Counted from the first letter of the stretch, positions 1 through 8,190 are shown. The stretch is DNA of 64,000 nt from Eubacteriales bacterium (GCA_030536995.1 JAUNOY010000003.1:123497-187496); one strand, 5' to 3'. Translations and numbers: made by a program. The notes: generated by a model from the letters alone, not told the origin.

Positions 1-1679
1 TTTGCAATGCCAAAGCCCTGAGGACCTGTAAAGTTATAGACAGCTCCGCCTTCCTGTACCGACTTTCCTGATTTCATACAATCATCCACCATACAGGACA
101 AGAACGGAAGCGGACATCTCTCCGCATGAGCAACATCTATTGCATTATCTGCATTTACAAGAAGAGAAATACAGTATTCCATCTGTTTCTTGTAGGCATC
201 ATAAAACTCATCAAATGTAGCCATATCGGTTACATCTCCTGTCTGAACACCTACCTGCACGCCTCTGTCCATTCCATTTGAAAAAACAAGCTCAAGCGGG
301 CGGCACATATTGAAGAATGCTGCATCATGCCATCCGTCTGTCTTACCTGCTTTCTGAGGCTCTACACATCCGATAATATTGTATTCTCTGGCATCCGCAA
401 GGCTCAAACCACGATTCTGAAGAGCCGGGATGATAACCTCATCATTGTAATATGCAGGAAGGCCGATTCCTGTTCTTGTTAGCTCTGCAGCCTTGATCAG
501 GAATTCATGTGGTGTTCCGTTCCATACCCTCACTGACAGAGATGGCTGTGGAAGATGTACATGCACAGATGCCTGAATACTCATAAAGGACAAGTCATTT
601 GTCACATCGTTCCCATCCTTGTCCTGACCGCCTGCGATCAGATTCTGGAACAGACTATAACCAGCAAATCCCTCTGCCGATGCAGCATCACGACATTTAT
701 TCAGATCATTTAATTTCACCCAGATGCAGTCCATCAGCTCCTGCGCATACTCCCGGCTGATATTTCCGTTATCCATATCCTTCCTATAATAAGGATACAT
801 ATACTGGTCAAATCGTCCCGGAGAAATGGAATGTCCACTACTCTCCAGCTGGATCAGCTGCTGCACAAACCAGAAAGACTGGCAGGCCTCGTAAAATCCT
901 GTTGCCCCTTTGGCAGGTACACGGCTGCAGTTTCTGGCAATAACCAGAAGTTCCTGTTTACGCGCCTGATCCTGACATCTGTCTGCCATCTCAAGAGCAA
1001 GCTCTGCATAGCGCTGCGCATATTCAATAACCGCCTGACAGCTCAGAATTACTGCATTGAGGAAATGGGATTTCTTTGCATAATTTTCATCTCCCACTTT
1101 GCATCCATCAAGTTCCTTCTGTGCTTTCGCAATAATCCCTTCATAACCGATTTCCAGAACCTCTTCATATTTAACAGTCACATGACCTACACCATTGTAA
1201 AAATAATTTCCCGGCGTAAAAATATTATGATCGATTGCAGCAATCGCTTCCGGAGCCATATATGCGGTCGCAAGCTCACTGGTCGTTTTACCCTTCCAGT
1301 ATTTATGTACCTTTCTTAAATCCTCCTTCGTCTCTTCAGCAATATAGAACGGGTCTGCACTTCGTGTCTCCACTGTATCAAGCTCATCCTCCAGCCACTG
1401 AAACGAATACTCCGGGTATGTCTGGCATCCTCGCGGAGCAAGGGTACTACTGCCTACAATCAGTTCCTCGTCACGGATAATAATCGGAATATTGCGCAAA
1501 ATGTGTGCAAAAGCCTTCGCCCTGCGGGTGATAATCGGCTCTCCTTCCGTCTCCATGTAAGACTCTGTAATGAGTTTGGCTCTGGCAGATTCAATGACAG
1601 GCATTTTCTCATACAGATGATCTACCAGCCTCGTAATTCTGGGACTTTTGGGTATATCTGACGTCTGAAACTTCTCCAT
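1..1679 (-). CDS. B12-independent glycerol/1,2-propanediol dehydratase, glycyl radical enzyme (5' part, cut by window edge)
   Basis: Residues 1-559 of a glycyl radical enzyme that usually has about 790; the C-terminal part with the glycyl loop lies beyond position 1. It has the pyruvate formate-lyase-type N-terminal fold and the catalytic Cys/Glu motif GCVEP (Cys near residue 436). As recalled, stretches such as KTTSELATAYM, YNGVGHV and LPAYYNDEVIIPAL resemble Clostridium butyricum glycerol dehydratase DhaB1 much more than CutC or hydroxyproline dehydratase. Family knowledge: these enzymes dehydrate glycerol or propane-1,2-diol in the cytosol and need a radical-SAM activase, expected downstream, outside the window. 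The ATG at 1679 follows AAAGGAG at good spacing. Sequence alone does not settle glycerol versus propanediol; propanediol from fucose or rhamnose is common in this bacterial family. Confidence 0.88.
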   Translation of the reverse strand, partial: MEKFQTSDIPKSPRITRLVDHLYEKMPVIESARAKLITESYMETEGEPIITRRAKAFAHILRNIPIIIRDEELIVGSSTLAPRGCQTYPEYSFQWLEDELDTVETRSADPFYIAEETKEDLRKVHKYWKGKTTSELATAYMAPEAIAAIDHNIFTPGNYFYNGVGHVTVKYEEVLEIGYEGIIAKAQKELDGCKVGDENYAKKSHFLNAVILSCQAVIEYAQRYAELALEMADRCQDQARKQELLVIARNCSRVPAKGATGFYEACQSFWFVQQLIQLESSGHSISPGRFDQYMYPYYRKDMDNGNISREYAQELMDCIWVKLNDLNKCRDAASAEGFAGYSLFQNLIAGGQDKDGNDVTNDLSFMSIQASVHVHLPQPSLSVRVWNGTPHEFLIKAAELTRTGIGLPAYYNDEVIIPALQNRGLSLADAREYNIIGCVEPQKAGKTDGWHDAAFFNMCRPLELVFSNGMDRGVQVGVQTGDVTDMATFDEFYDAYKKQMEYCISLLVNADNAIDVAHAERCPLPFLSCMVDDCMKSGKSVQEGGAVYNFTGPQGFGIA

Positions 1680-1692
1680 AATTCTCCTTTCC

Positions 1693-1727
1693 CATAATGG
1701 GCAGATATATAAAAATGCCCTATTATG
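1693..1727 (-). promoter_or_regulatory. Leader hairpin before the dehydratase RBS
   Basis: Inverted repeat in the 5' leader: the arm CATAATGGGCA at 1693-1703 pairs with TGCCCTATTATG at 1716-1727 with one bulge. It sits just upstream of the AAAGGAG ribosome site and has no U-tract. It may stabilise the message or act as an operator; the function is unknown. Confidence 0.45.
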
Positions 1728-1750
1728 TCATTTTATGGTTCATAATTTTT

Positions 1751-1779
1751 ATTATACTCCAGGAACCTGTTAACGTCAA
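1751..1779 (-). promoter_or_regulatory. Sigma-A promoter of the glycyl radical dehydratase
   Basis: Reading the minus strand: -35 TTGACG at 1774-1779, a 17 bp spacer, and -10 TATAAT at 1751-1756. A strong match; the leader is about 65 nt. Confidence 0.8.
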
Positions 1780-1781
1780 CA
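1768..1781. promoter_or_regulatory. Candidate cre (CcpA) operator overlapping the -35 box
   Basis: TGTTAACGTCAACA is a near-palindrome centred on CG that resembles the catabolite-responsive element consensus. It covers the -35 box of the dehydratase promoter, so CcpA binding should repress. Inferred from sequence likeness only. Confidence 0.5.
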
Positions 1782-1873
1782 AAAACAACACCTTTTCTCT
1801 TCTTGTTATGTGGGTTTATGCATGGTATTGATGTGGAATTTGTTTGTTTTTATTTCAGGTCCCTCTTTCTCTA

Positions 1874-1911
1874 TTGACAATCTTTTTCCCCTCTGTCATA
1901 CTTATTATAAT
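1874..1911 (+). promoter_or_regulatory. Probable promoter of the PHP hydrolase and MATE genes
   Basis: -35 TTGACA at 1874-1879 and, at 17 bp spacing, CATACT at 1897-1902. A perfect TATAAT at 1906-1911 has no matching -35, so the exact -10 is uncertain. Confidence 0.55.
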
Positions 1912-1953
1912 TACCTTCCGGTACAAATCTCATATTGAAAGGAGTTGACATCT

Positions 1954-2670
1954 GTGTATCTTTCAGATATGCACACCCATTCTATCGCAAGCGGTCATGG
2001 AACTTCCTGTACCATCTCCGAAATGGCAAAAACCGCCTCAAAGAAAGGTCTGAAGCTTCTCGGAATCACAGATCACGGCCCGGCAACTCTTGCAGCCGGT
2101 ACCCCTTCTTATTTCCGCAGTCTCCGCTTTTCACCCAGAAAGCGCTTTGGGGTTGAGGTTTTTTATGGAATTGAGCTCAACATCCTGGATCAGGACGGAC
2201 TCATTGACCTAGAAGAAGATCTTCTTCAACACTTAGATTATGCAATTGCCAGCATGCACACGCGTAATTTCAGACCCGGAACCGAGGAAGAAAACACAAG
2301 AGCATTTCTCAATGTAATGAAAAATCCTCACGTAAAAATCCTCGGTCACTGCGACAATCCTACATACCCTGTAGATTACGACGTCCTGGCTAAAGCTGCA
2401 AAAGAGAATCATGTCATCTTTGAAATCAACGAAGCCTCTCTTGAACCGGACAGCTACAGAGGGGACACACGCGCGAATTGTCTTTCCATCCTGCGTTGCT
2501 GCGCCAGATATCAGATTCCCGTACTCCTCTCCAGCGACAGCCACGGAAAGGAACATATCGGTGATTTCACATACAGCGCAGATTTCATTCATCAGGCAAT
2601 GTTTCCCGAGTCACTGATTCTCAACAATCAGATCCCACGTCTGAAAGTATTTTTAACAACTCACGAATAG
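1954..2670 (+). CDS. PHP-domain phosphatase, YcdX family
   Basis: A 238-residue cytosolic metallohydrolase of the PHP superfamily. The HxH motif (DMHTH, His7 and His9) opens the protein. GITDHGP, ASMHT, GHCDNP and SSDSH follow in the order expected for the trinuclear metal site of YcdX-type phosphatases; the substrate is not known. I chose the GTG at 1954 because AAAGGAG at 1938-1944 sits 9 bp upstream, whereas the in-frame TTG at 1945 touches it. It lies 51 bp before the MATE gene and is probably co-transcribed with it. A paralogue lies at 50560-51282. Confidence 0.85.
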   Translation: MYLSDMHTHSIASGHGTSCTISEMAKTASKKGLKLLGITDHGPATLAAGTPSYFRSLRFSPRKRFGVEVFYGIELNILDQDGLIDLEEDLLQHLDYAIASMHTRNFRPGTEEENTRAFLNVMKNPHVKILGHCDNPTYPVDYDVLAKAAKENHVIFEINEASLEPDSYRGDTRANCLSILRCCARYQIPVLLSSDSHGKEHIGDFTYSADFIHQAMFPESLILNNQIPRLKVFLTTHE

Positions 2671-2721
2671 ACTCTGGCTTTTCATTTTCAACACACAATC
2701 TACTTTTTTGGAGGAACTAAT

Positions 2722-4101
2722 ATGAATCAGAATCACGCTCCCGCCGGGAATCCTTTAGGAAACGCTCCCGTCGGGAGTCTTTTACGGAAATTTGCCATCC
2801 CGAGTATTATCAGCATGGTAGTAAATGCACTTTATAACATTGTAGACCAGATTTTTATAGGACAGGGTGTCGGTATGCTTGGAAACGCAGCTACAAATGT
2901 CGCCTTCCCCATGACAACCGTTGTCCTCGCGGTCTCCCTTCTGCTTGGAATAGGAGGCGCTTCAAACTTCAACCTCGCTCTTGGACGACAGCAAACAGAA
3001 CGCGCACGGCAAATTGCCGGAACTGCTTTCGGAAGTCTTGCACTCTTTGGCATTTTGCTCTTTGTTGTCATCCGAGGTTTTCTGGAACCTATTGTCCTTG
3101 CATGCGGCGCCACTGAACAGACCCTTGAATATTCTCTTGCTTATGTGAGCATTACCTCCTTTGGTTTCCCTTTCGCAATGCTCACCACCGGAGGATGTCA
3201 TCTGATTCGAGCAGACGGCAAGCCAACCTATTCCATGGTCGCAACACTGTCCGGTGCCATTATTAACACAATCCTTGACCCACTGTTTATTTTTGTTTTT
3301 GGCTGGGGCATCGAGGGTGCAGCCTGGGCAACTGTTGCAGGACAGTTCTTCTCTGCCTGTATGATTCTCAGATATCTTCCAAAATATCTGAACGGCTCTC
3401 TCAAAGTCAGAGATTTTATCCCAAGAATGGACAGTCTCAGAGCAATCATTTCACTGGGATGTGCTTCTTGTCTTAACCAACTTGCCCTTACCGTTGTTCA
3501 AATACTTATGAATAACATTCTGCGTCATTACGGCTCACTTTCTGTTTACGGAAGCGATATCCCTCTTGCGGTTGTGGGAATCGTCTCAAAAATCAACATG
3601 CTTTTCCTCGCCGTCGTCATTGGTCTGTCGCAAGGAGCACAGCCAATCATAAGTTTTAATTACGGCGCCAAAAATTACAGTCGAGTAAAGGAAGCTTATT
3701 TAAAAGCCGCCGGTCTTTCCACGATAATTGCTGTTACAGCAACTCTGATTTTTGAATTATTCCCTCATGCCATCATCAGCATCTTCGGAAACGGTGACGA
3801 GCTTTATTATAAATTTGCAGTCAAATTTATCCGGGTATTCCTCTTCTGTACATTTTTCAATGGAATCCAGCCGGTAACCGCCAATTTCTTTTCTTCCATC
3901 GGAAAAGCTGCAAAGGGCATCTTCCTCTCTATGACCAGACAGCTTCTTTTCCTGGTGCCTCTGGTCGTGCTGCTCCCCCTTCTTATGGGTGTGGAAGGCG
4001 TCATGTTTGCAGGCCCTGTCGCAGACGCTGCCGCAGGTATTCTCGGTATTCTTCTGATGTACAGAGAATTAAAAAATATGACCTCTCCAACCCAAGGATA
4101 A
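2722..4101 (+). CDS. MATE family efflux transporter
   Basis: A 459-residue polytopic membrane protein with about 12 hydrophobic segments, the usual MATE length. Typical family stretches include NIVDQIFIG near residue 40 and GLSQGAQPIISFNYGAK near residue 300. Family role: Na+- or H+-coupled export of cationic or aromatic compounds; the substrate cannot be read from sequence. GGAGG lies 8 nt before the ATG. It probably follows the PHP gene in one transcript and ends at a bidirectional terminator. Confidence 0.9.
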   Translation: MNQNHAPAGNPLGNAPVGSLLRKFAIPSIISMVVNALYNIVDQIFIGQGVGMLGNAATNVAFPMTTVVLAVSLLLGIGGASNFNLALGRQQTERARQIAGTAFGSLALFGILLFVVIRGFLEPIVLACGATEQTLEYSLAYVSITSFGFPFAMLTTGGCHLIRADGKPTYSMVATLSGAIINTILDPLFIFVFGWGIEGAAWATVAGQFFSACMILRYLPKYLNGSLKVRDFIPRMDSLRAIISLGCASCLNQLALTVVQILMNNILRHYGSLSVYGSDIPLAVVGIVSKINMLFLAVVIGLSQGAQPIISFNYGAKNYSRVKEAYLKAAGLSTIIAVTATLIFELFPHAIISIFGNGDELYYKFAVKFIRVFLFCTFFNGIQPVTANFFSSIGKAAKGIFLSMTRQLLFLVPLVVLLPLLMGVEGVMFAGPVADAAAGILGILLMYRELKNMTSPTQG

Positions 4102-4120
4102 ATCACCATATCCAGGTACA

Positions 4121-4167
4121 AAAAACCGGAAATCTGCTTCCTAAGCCGAAGCAAATTTCCGGTTTTA
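4121..4167. terminator. Bidirectional intrinsic terminator
   Basis: Arms ACCGGAAAT..TGCTTC and GAAGCA.ATTTCCGGT flanked by an A-run and a T-run. It serves the MATE gene (+) and the convergent cysteine-rich gene (-). Confidence 0.85.
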
Positions 4168-4179
4168 TCTTTACCTCTG

Positions 4180-4479
4180 CTATTCTTCTGTTCTATTTCC
4201 ACAATTTCTTTTCATAAGCTCTGCAAGCTCCTGATATTTCCCTGTCACATATCCATAATTCTGCTTTTTATGCGGAAGCTGACAATTCGTACAGTCTTTC
4301 AACCCCTTTTCCGTATAACGGAAATTTCCTCCACATTTGTCCCCCAGTGCATACAGAGGGCAGTAACAGAACAGACAGTTAAAATTATCCGGATCAGCGC
4401 CTTTATGGCAGGGAAAATATTCACACTTCTTATGGCTAAAAAAAGAATACTCTTTGTCTTCCCAATATTTCTTCTCCAT
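4180..4479 (-). CDS. Small cysteine-rich protein under cobalamin riboswitch control
   Basis: A 99-residue soluble protein with Cys-rich blocks (CEYFPCHK, NCLFCYCPLYALGDKCGG, CTNC) that looks like the cysteine-rich small domain family (PF04071), predicted to bind metal. No signal peptide or membrane segment. The reading frame stays open upstream to 4581, but that part runs through a hairpin; the ATG at 4479 has GGAGG at 4484-4488 and is the start. It is the only gene behind the cobalamin riboswitch, so it is expected to be made when B12 is low. A role in cobalt or corrinoid handling is inference from this placement; no enzyme activity is visible. Confidence 0.75.
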   Translation of the reverse strand: MEKKYWEDKEYSFFSHKKCEYFPCHKGADPDNFNCLFCYCPLYALGDKCGGNFRYTEKGLKDCTNCQLPHKKQNYGYVTGKYQELAELMKRNCGNRTEE

Positions 4480-4488
4480 ATAACCTCC

Positions 4489-4574
4489 AAAAAAAAGAGG
4501 GAGCGATGCTGTTTCGGGGTAGAAGGTTTCGTTCATATATGCGCGGAGGGAACGAAAATCCGAAACAGTATCGC
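4489..4574 (-). promoter_or_regulatory. Long hairpin plus U-tract abutting the RBS of the cysteine-rich gene
   Basis: Minus-strand RNA forms a stem between 4560-4574 and 4503-4517 (GCGATACTGTTTCGG against CCGAAACAGCATCGC, one mismatch), extended by an inner GTTTCGTTC/GAACGAAA pairing at 4526-4534 and 4550-4557. A run of eight U follows and then the GGAGG ribosome site. It can act as a second terminator. A CTCC just before the U-run could also pair with the GGAGG and mask it. Confidence 0.6.
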
Positions 4575-4619
4575 CTGCCATTTAATCTGTATAATTCTCA
4601 CGAACAGGCGATTATTCCA

Positions 4620-4651
4620 TAAAAAAATGCCTGCCTTACGATAAAGCAGAC
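4620..4651 (-). terminator. Riboswitch expression-platform terminator
   Basis: Minus-strand stem GTCTGC/GCAGGC with an 11 nt loop followed by ATTTTTTT. It lies between the cobalamin aptamer and the coding region, so it is the likely attenuator. Confidence 0.75.
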
Positions 4652-4717
4652 AACATCCCGGGGCTGCGGATTTCCCCGAAACTGGTCATTATACTTTACA
4701 CGGAAGTCTAACCTCGC

Positions 4718-4855
4718 CATATTAAGCAGGTTTCCTGGCTCCAGTATCATCGCTCCTCTCTCCTTCTCGTGTTATACACAATGGACTTCTGAGATTCACT
4801 CCTCTGTCACAGTGACCGGATCGCTCAGGTTTTTCACCTGATTCCCTTTTCTGAA
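4718..4855 (-). ncRNA. Cobalamin riboswitch
   Basis: On the minus strand the hallmark blocks occur in order: AAAAGGGAATCAGGTGAAAA (4850-4831), CCGGTCACTGTGAC (4819-4806), GAGGAG, CCATTG, GAGAAGG, and the B12 box AGCCAGGAAACCTGCTT (4740-4724). This is the class I/II cobalamin aptamer layout. Family knowledge: adenosyl- or methylcobalamin binding shuts expression by termination or translation block. The exact 5' and 3' ends are approximate. Confidence 0.9.
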
Positions 4856-4912
4856 CCACAAACTATAAAGATTCAGCACTTAATACGTTCAATATGGAAT
4901 TATACTGACGTT

Positions 4913-4941
4913 ATCATAGCATTATTTACTGTAATTGTCAA
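4913..4941 (-). promoter_or_regulatory. Promoter of the cobalamin riboswitch transcript
   Basis: -35 TTGACA (4936-4941), 17 bp spacer, -10 TATGAT (4913-4918), about 55 nt upstream of the first aptamer block. Confidence 0.8.
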
Positions 4942-4956
4942 GAAAAAACACAAAAC

Positions 4957-4986
4957 AAAAAAGCAGACAGAATGCCTGCTTTTTTA
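4957..4986 (-). terminator. Intrinsic terminator of the coiled-coil NlpC/P60 gene
   Basis: Minus strand GCAGGC, five-base loop, GTCTGC, then TTTTTT, directly after the stop codon. Confidence 0.85.
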
Positions 4987-4994
4987 TATATTAA

Positions 4995-6284
4995 TTAGAC
5001 CAGTCTTCTTACAGAGAGGATTGTTCTGTAAGTTGCATCATTGCTGATTTTAATACCATCACGAGAGTTGGATGCGTGTACAATCTTACCGCCGCCCATG
5101 TAAATCGCAACATGACCACCGTAGCAGATCAGATCTCCCGGCTGTGCCTCGGAATAGGACACCTCACGCCCTGCATTCTGCTGTTCATAGGATGTTCTTG
5201 GAATACTTACACCGAAGCTGTTATAAACAGCCTGTGTAAATCCGGAACAGTCTGCTCCGTTGGTAAGGCTTGTGCCACCCCATACATATGGATTCCCAAC
5301 GAACTGCGTCGCATAATCAACAACAGAAGAACCTGTTCCTGAATAAGATCCTGCATCTGAATAACTCTGCTCCGCTTCATAATCATCATAAGATACTGTA
5401 TTCTCACTGTCAATTACATTTCCGTATTCATCGTACTCTGTCTCAGAAGATTCTTCAGAAGCTTCCTCACTGCTTTCTTCTGCCTCCGCTGCTGCAGCTT
5501 CCTCAGCCGCCTGACGCTCTAATTCGGCCTGACGTCTTGCTTCTTCCTCTGCCGCGATTCTCTCAGCTTCCAGTCTTTCAAGCTCTGCAGTCTGCTCAAC
5601 TAAAAGGTTCGCATACTCTGTAGCCTGCTGCTGCGCATATGCAATCTCATTCTCACAGTCTGCGGAAATTGCACGTTTCTCATCAAGCTGACACTGAAGA
5701 ATGTAAGACTGCTCTTCCTGAGCCGCCTTCATCTCCTCGAGTTCCGCCTGCTCTGATTCATACTTATCTTTCAGAGAATTTACCTGTTCAACTGTCTTCG
5801 CATATTTCTCAAGGCTCTCTCTGTCCTGTGCATACATCTTCTGTGTATATTCTGCTCTTGTCAGAAGATCCGCAATATCTTCTGCTCCCATCATCATCTG
5901 GAACCATGCGTCCTTGCCGCCTTTTTCATATAAGAGCTTAATACGGCTCTTCATATTCTCATACTGGCTGTCGCGGGCATTCTGTGCATTTCCCAGTTTT
6001 TTCTTAGTTTTAATAATTTCAATTTCTTTCGCAGAAATATCATTGTTTAATACTTCAATGGAAACCATTACATCAACAAGATTGGCATCGAGTGTAGCAA
6101 TTTCACTCTCCAGCTGGCTTTTAGCAGCCCACAACTCGTCGATTCTTGAATATGTAGCATCAAGCTGTGCATTGGTCCAAGCCTGCTCTTCTCTTAACTC
6201 TTCTTCTCTTGATGCGTTTACCGCAACTGCCTGTGACATACTTAAAATCAGTGCAAGTGTCAGACATACAATTCTTTTTTTCAT
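4995..6284 (-). CDS. Secreted coiled-coil peptidoglycan endopeptidase (NlpC/P60, CwlO-like)
   Basis: 429 residues. A signal peptide (about 1-24, ending VNA) is followed by a long coiled coil (about 26-255) rich in E, Q and A, an acidic linker rich in Ser and Glu (about 255-315), and a C-terminal NlpC/P60 domain. The catalytic triad is visible as Cys346 (ADCSGF), His391 (GGHVA) and His403 (KIVHAS). Family knowledge: CwlO-type enzymes cut the gamma-D-Glu-DAP bond of stem peptides during cell elongation, and the coiled coil receives FtsEX control. The gene stands alone with its own promoter and terminator. Assignment to CwlO rather than another P60 enzyme rests on architecture. Confidence 0.88.
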   Translation of the reverse strand: MKKRIVCLTLALILSMSQAVAVNASREEELREEQAWTNAQLDATYSRIDELWAAKSQLESEIATLDANLVDVMVSIEVLNNDISAKEIEIIKTKKKLGNAQNARDSQYENMKSRIKLLYEKGGKDAWFQMMMGAEDIADLLTRAEYTQKMYAQDRESLEKYAKTVEQVNSLKDKYESEQAELEEMKAAQEEQSYILQCQLDEKRAISADCENEIAYAQQQATEYANLLVEQTAELERLEAERIAAEEEARRQAELERQAAEEAAAAEAEESSEEASEESSETEYDEYGNVIDSENTVSYDDYEAEQSYSDAGSYSGTGSSVVDYATQFVGNPYVWGGTSLTNGADCSGFTQAVYNSFGVSIPRTSYEQQNAGREVSYSEAQPGDLICYGGHVAIYMGGGKIVHASNSRDGIKISNDATYRTILSVRRLV

Positions 6285-6363
6285 GATTTCACCCTCACAT
6301 CTTATTTCTTCTTAGTTTATTTCTATTTGTAATAATTTCGAAACATATTTTTAACTCTTCTAC

Positions 6364-6392
6364 ATACTATCACAAGTCTATTAGGATTGCAA
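6364..6392 (-). promoter_or_regulatory. Promoter of the CwlO-like gene
   Basis: -35 TTGCAA (6387-6392), 17 bp spacer, -10 TAGTAT (6364-6369). The leader is about 75 nt. Confidence 0.65.
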
Positions 6393-6456
6393 GCCCCAAA
6401 CATAAAAAATTTTAAAATTTTGTAACATTTAGTAACCTTTTCGATATAAAGACAAC

Positions 6457-6494
6457 AAAAAAAGAGACATTCTATTATTCGAATGTCTCTTTTA
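6457..6494. terminator. Intrinsic terminator of the repeat-bearing NlpC/P60 gene
   Basis: Stem AAAGAGACATTC/GAATGTCTCTTT with a seven-base loop and, on the minus strand, a T7 tail. Confidence 0.85.
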
Positions 6495-6511
6495 AATCTC
6501 ATTTCTTAATC

Positions 6512-7990
6512 TTAATAAAACAGATCAGCAAGAATCTCGTCTGCTGTCATATCACGATATCCATCCGGGTCGGACAGTGTCTTACTGTTCCATCTTAAAT
6601 AATTACCCTGTCTGATGTAGTTACCGGAAGATGTATGATAATTATACTTGTTAAATCCCGCATATCTGGACATATATTTCTTAGCAAGCGCAATTGCCTG
6701 ACTAGAATAATCTCCGCTTGGTGTCGGTGTACCGGAAATCTGGCATCCTGCATTCGGTGTAGAATGAACAATCACCGCACTCTTATCTTTACACTGCCCA
6801 AGAACGATCCATGTATGTCCGCTGTTATATCCGACATCACCAGGCTGAAGTTCCCAGTTATCCTTAGCGAGCTGTGTCTGATTAAGAATACTTCCCCATC
6901 CAAGAGATTTATAATAAGGACCAACCTCTGCCGCAACTACTGTATAACCTGAACCAATATTAGATTTAGACTGCATTACCTGATATGCACTCCAGCCAAC
7001 AAAACCTGAACAGTCAAGTCCCTTCGCTCTGTTTGCTGTGCTCAAATCGTTGTAATCGTGATAATCATAATTACTGTTCTGACTGTCATACCACTTCTTC
7101 CAGGTCGGACTTACTCCCTTTCTGGTGGAATCATTCCAGCCACCGCCCCATACATAAAGGGCTTCTCCTACAGGCTGAAGCGCACCTGCAAGGTAATTCT
7201 TAATCGTTTTCTTTCCTGTGGAGCCGGTTGTCTGGCTTAAAACACCATTGCTGTTAAAGTGATATTTTTTTCCGTCAATTGTTACATCACCGACAGCCAT
7301 AACTCCTGTCTCTTTATCAAAATAATACTTATAGCCTTTTGATTTGTTATTTACCCAGCCTGTTGCCATTTTACCACTTCCTTTATAGAAGTAGTATGTC
7401 TTTCCGTCAAGCTTGGTAAAATCTGTTGCCATTACACCATCTTCCGGTTCAAAATATCTCTTCTCACCTTTAGAATTCTGTGTCCAACCAGTAAGCATAT
7501 AGCAGGCACTTGTAAAATATCTTGTATCTCCTTTACTGTCTGTAAGAAATACCTTCTGTGCAGCTACACCGCTTGGATTGTAGAAATAATATCTTTTTCC
7601 GCTGATGGTCGCCCATTTCACAGTCATGAAACCGGTTGATTTATTAAAGTATCTTTTATGTCCTTCCGGAAAAGTCACCCAGCCTTTCGCCATGGCACCG
7701 TTCTCTTTCGCATCGAAGTAACGTTTTCTTCCCTTACTGTCCTCTAACCAGCCATTTAACTGAACGCCGGTCTTGGTATCAAAGTAGTATTTTTCACCAT
7801 TAAGCTCCAGCCAGCCTTTCTGTTTGGAACCGTCATTCTTAATGTAGTAAGTTTTACCACCGATTGTAGTAAATCCTTTACTAGCAGCCTGTACTTCCGC
7901 GGCATTGGTATAAGTTGCTACCCCAAACGCAAAAAACAGCATGAACAGGAACATCCCCAAAATTCCAAACTTCTTACTTACCTTTCGCAT
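6512..7990 (-). CDS. Secreted cell-wall hydrolase: glucan/choline-binding-type repeats plus NlpC/P60 domain
   Basis: 492 residues. A signal peptide (about 1-35) is followed by roughly ten aromatic repeats of about 20 residues (about 38-255) of the type GWxxxxGKxYYFxxxxG, as in cell-wall-binding repeat proteins, and then a divergent C-terminal NlpC/P60 domain. Cys327 (LDCSGF), His392 (SGHTW) and His409 (VIVHS) form a plausible triad. The C-terminal extension after the triad (about 80 residues) is longer than usual. Likely role: binding to surface polymer and cleavage of peptidoglycan outside the cell. It neighbours a second P60 gene but has its own strong promoter and terminator, so the two are not one operon. 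Confidence 0.85.
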   Translation of the reverse strand: MRKVSKKFGILGMFLFMLFFAFGVATYTNAAEVQAASKGFTTIGGKTYYIKNDGSKQKGWLELNGEKYYFDTKTGVQLNGWLEDSKGRKRYFDAKENGAMAKGWVTFPEGHKRYFNKSTGFMTVKWATISGKRYYFYNPSGVAAQKVFLTDSKGDTRYFTSACYMLTGWTQNSKGEKRYFEPEDGVMATDFTKLDGKTYYFYKGSGKMATGWVNNKSKGYKYYFDKETGVMAVGDVTIDGKKYHFNSNGVLSQTTGSTGKKTIKNYLAGALQPVGEALYVWGGGWNDSTRKGVSPTWKKWYDSQNSNYDYHDYNDLSTANRAKGLDCSGFVGWSAYQVMQSKSNIGSGYTVVAAEVGPYYKSLGWGSILNQTQLAKDNWELQPGDVGYNSGHTWIVLGQCKDKSAVIVHSTPNAGCQISGTPTPSGDYSSQAIALAKKYMSRYAGFNKYNYHTSSGNYIRQGNYLRWNSKTLSDPDGYRDMTADEILADLFY

Positions 7991-8068
7991 AAATACCTTC
8001 CTTTTCTTATTAAGAGTTCATTGCTTGAAAACATCTTTTTTACAATGTTGTTACATTTTTATGACCCT

Positions 8069-8097
8069 ATTATAGTACATTTTGAGGAGTGAGTCAA
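8069..8097 (-). promoter_or_regulatory. Promoter of the repeat-bearing NlpC/P60 gene
   Basis: -35 TTGACT (8092-8097), 17 bp spacer, -10 TATAAT (8069-8074). Near consensus, so strong expression is expected. Confidence 0.8.
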
Positions 8098-8150
8098 CAC
8101 ATAAGTAAATTTATGTTAAATATATACGAAAATCCTTCTTTGTTGCCCTG

Positions 8151-8190
8151 TAAAAAAAGAGACAAAGCACACAATATGCCCTGTCCCCTT
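8151..8190 (-). terminator. Intrinsic terminator of diaminopimelate dehydrogenase
   Basis: Minus-strand stem GGGACA.GGGCA/TGTGC.TTTGTCTC followed by TTTTTTT. Confidence 0.7.

Noticed and set aside
831-1480. Plus-strand frames within the first 1.5 kb
   Set aside because: They lie antisense to the glycyl radical enzyme, which is continuous and well conserved.
1-1679. Choline trimethylamine-lyase (CutC) or hydroxyproline dehydratase for the glycyl radical enzyme
   Set aside because: The N-terminal and middle motifs match DhaB1-type diol dehydratases as recalled. The hydroxyproline enzyme has a clearly different N-terminus.
4480-4581. N-terminal extension of the cysteine-rich protein
   Set aside because: The extra 34 codons cross a long hairpin and U-run; the GGAGG at 4484-4488 fixes the start at 4479.
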